Below are positions 7,253 through 8,149 of a stretch of DNA of 8,149 nt, piece by piece. How positions within the stretch are numbered: the first letter of the stretch is position 1; every line of letters starts with the position of its first letter. A model generated the notes under the pieces. The model saw nothing but the letters and a program-made list of their open reading frames with translations. It was not told where the DNA came from and searched no databases. The DNA comes from an uncultured Burkholderiales bacterium (GTDB lineage Bacteria; Pseudomonadota; Gammaproteobacteria; Burkholderiales; Burkholderiaceae_D). The translations under genes were made by a program, and so were the position numbers. The stretch is from contig CALMOR010000130.1 in assembly GCA_937872165.1 (NCBI GenBank), forward strand, positions 32,397 to 40,545. Direction: 5' to 3'.

Positions 7253-7269
7253 TTGGTGCAATGCACCAA
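7253..7269. promoter_or_regulatory. Perfect 8-1-8 palindrome at the predicted rml transcription start (possible operator)
   Basis: TTGGTGCA at 7253-7260, one base at 7261, then TGCACCAA at 7262-7269: a perfect inverted repeat. It begins about six bases downstream of the candidate -10 hexamer, so it would cover the start site and early transcribed region, a classic place for a repressor operator. It is not arranged like an NtrC site (TGCACC before GGTGCA) and lacks sigma-54 spacing. As RNA it could form a 7-bp stem with a 3-nt loop, but no T-run follows, so it does not look like an intrinsic terminator for the upstream gene. Confidence 0.45.
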
Positions 7270-7274
7270 TCACG

Positions 7275-7283
7275 ATCATAACA
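7275..7283 (-). promoter_or_regulatory. Candidate extended -10 promoter for the rml operon
   Basis: Read on the minus strand this is TGTTATGAT: a TGn extension directly before TATGAT, one mismatch from the sigma-70 -10 consensus TATAAT. It sits in the AT-richest part of the only sizeable intergenic gap and points at rmlB. No convincing -35 hexamer lies 16 to 18 nt upstream, which is tolerable for an extended -10 promoter. Transcription would start near 7268, giving a leader of about 60 nt. This is prediction from motif and position only. Confidence 0.42.
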
Positions 7284-7312
7284 AACGGCCCGCCATGCCC
7301 GTTCGCGCCTGG

Positions 7313-8149
7313 TCAGCGGGATGCGAGATACATGCCAGCCAGCGTCTCGCGAACGGGAACGACGTGGAGGGGGCCGATCGCCGCGGTGAGAGCGCGAGGA
7401 TCGCCGGTGAGCTGCCGGATGTCGTTGCTGCGCACGAAGGCCGGATTGACGACCACTTCGATCTCGTATCCGGCGATCTCTTCCATCATGCCGATGATGG
7501 CGCGCAGCGACGTGGCGACGCCGGTGCAGATGTTGAAGACGGCCGAGCGGGCGTCGCACTCGAGCAGTCTGCGATAGACGTCGGCCACCATGCGGACATC
7601 GGAGAAGTCGCGCTCCACGTCGGTGTTGCCGAGCTCGATCATCCGTTCGCCGCGCGCGAAGTGCGAGACGATCTTCGGCACGAGGAACGACGGCGACTGG
7701 CCGATGCCGGTGTAGTTGAACGGACGCGTCATGACGATCGGCAGGCGATCGAAGTAGTTGGCCGCCATCTTCTCCATGGCCATCTTGCTGGCCGCGTAAT
7801 GGCTCGCGGGCGCCATCGGCTGGGCCTCGCCGATCAGGGCCCCGCCGATGTTGCCGTAGACGTTGGCGCTGCTCGCGAGGACGACCTTCGAAGGCGCTTT
7901 CGACGCGCGCAGCAGCGCGTCGAGCAGATGCGTCGTGCCGACGACGTTGACCCGATAGAAATCGCCGGCGTCCGCGTGCTGCACGAAGCTGATGCCGGCG
8001 AGGTGGATCACGTAGTCGGGTGCGACGTGCGCGACCGTTCGGGCGCAGCCTTCGGGCGACAGGAGATCGAGCACGACCTCGTCCGGGTCCAGCGCCCGGA
8101 ACCCGGCGATGACCTCTTCCCGCGCCGCCTGCAGGTCGGCCGCGGCCAG
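7313..8149 (-). CDS. NAD(P)-dependent epimerase/dehydratase, GDP-6-deoxyhexose reductase-like (5' end outside window)
   Basis: Extended short-chain dehydrogenase/reductase expected to act on a nucleotide-activated hexose in the cytoplasm. The frame is open to the right edge, so the N-terminus with the GxxGxxG dinucleotide-binding loop is missing; 278 residues and a TGA stop are visible. Numbering visible residues: HLAG at 49-52, SSANVYG at 93-99, the catalytic Tyr118-x3-Lys122 pair (YAASK), and RPFNYTGIGQSP at 142-153 followed by an RDFSDVR segment near 180-186. The RPFN.TG.GQSP and RDF.DVR signatures are those of GDP-4-keto-6-deoxymannose reductases (Rmd) and related GDP-sugar enzymes (Gmd, Tld). 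The SSANVYGN version differs from the SSGDVYG-type sequence I recall for Pseudomonas Rmd, so the exact product (GDP-D-rhamnose, GDP-6-deoxytalose or another) is open. The GTG at 8074 is internal to the domain and is not the real start. A 104-nt gap separates this gene from rmlB. Confidence 0.88.
   Translation of the reverse strand: MAAADLQAAREEVIAGFRALDPDEVVLDLLSPEGCARTVAHVAPDYVIHLAGISFVQHADAGDFYRVNVVGTTHLLDALLRASKAPSKVVLASSANVYGNIGGALIGEAQPMAPASHYAASKMAMEKMAANYFDRLPIVMTRPFNYTGIGQSPSFLVPKIVSHFARGERMIELGNTDVERDFSDVRMVADVYRRLLECDARSAVFNICTGVATSLRAIIGMMEEIAGYEIEVVVNPAFVRSNDIRQLTGDPRALTAAIGPLHVVPVRETLAGMYLASR

Noticed and set aside
5212..7269. A 685-residue minus-strand frame that could suggest a dehydratase-thymidylyltransferase fusion
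   Set aside because: Only the part from 6096 down is RmlA. The upstream part is the rmlB region read in the wrong frame; RmlB is encoded in its own frame with intact motifs.
7253..7269. Palindrome read as an intrinsic terminator of the upstream reductase gene, or as an NtrC or sigma-54 site
   Set aside because: No T-run follows the stem. NtrC sites have TGCACC before GGTGCA, the reverse of this order, and the GG to GC spacing is too short for a sigma-54 promoter.

Overview
The window is a GC-rich stretch (roughly two thirds G+C by eye) of a polysaccharide (O-antigen or exopolysaccharide type) biosynthesis locus. Every gene lies on the minus strand, so the locus reads from the right edge to the left edge. 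The extreme GC, the strong C/G third-position bias and the sequence style of RmlA and RmlB (for example the RmlB opening MIFVTGGAGFIG and the RmlA stretch RYGVVEFD) suggest a proteobacterium. My best guess is the Burkholderiales or another betaproteobacterial line, but this is inference from family memory and not a search result.

Layout in transcription order. (1) 8149-7313: an NAD(P)-dependent GDP-hexose-type epimerase/reductase, cut at its N-terminus by the window edge. (2) 7312-7209: the only sizeable intergenic gap (104 nt), holding an extended -10 promoter candidate, a perfect 8-1-8 palindrome at the predicted transcription start, and the rmlB ribosome binding site. (3) 7208-3690: a complete dTDP-L-rhamnose pathway in the order rmlB-rmlA-rmlC-rmlD, with 4-nt stop/start overlaps at all three internal junctions (ATGA, GTGA, GTGA). 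(4) 3689-3639: a 51-nt gap with two small hairpins. (5) 3638-2079: a Wzx-type lipid-linked oligosaccharide flippase. (6) 2082-877: a GT4 glycosyltransferase that may start at TTG with a TTGA overlap on the flippase stop. (7) 855-1: a second GT4 glycosyltransferase, cut at its C-terminus by the window edge.

How the genes work together. RmlA activates glucose-1-phosphate to dTDP-glucose, RmlB makes the 4-keto-6-deoxy intermediate, RmlC epimerises it, and RmlD reduces it to dTDP-L-rhamnose. The two GT4 enzymes would add sugars to an undecaprenyl-linked repeat unit on the cytoplasmic face, and the flippase would move that unit across the inner membrane. The first enzyme resembles GDP-6-deoxyhexose reductases, so the polymer may also contain D-rhamnose or a related GDP-derived 6-deoxyhexose. 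An initiating phosphoglycosyltransferase, a Wzy polymerase and a GDP-mannose 4,6-dehydratase are not in the window; they would have to lie outside it.

I see no RNA gene, insertion sequence, CRISPR array, attachment site or origin. The content is a conventional surface-polysaccharide cluster. The most notable points are regulatory: the promoter/palindrome ahead of rmlB, the chain of translationally coupled junctions, and the structured gap before the flippase.
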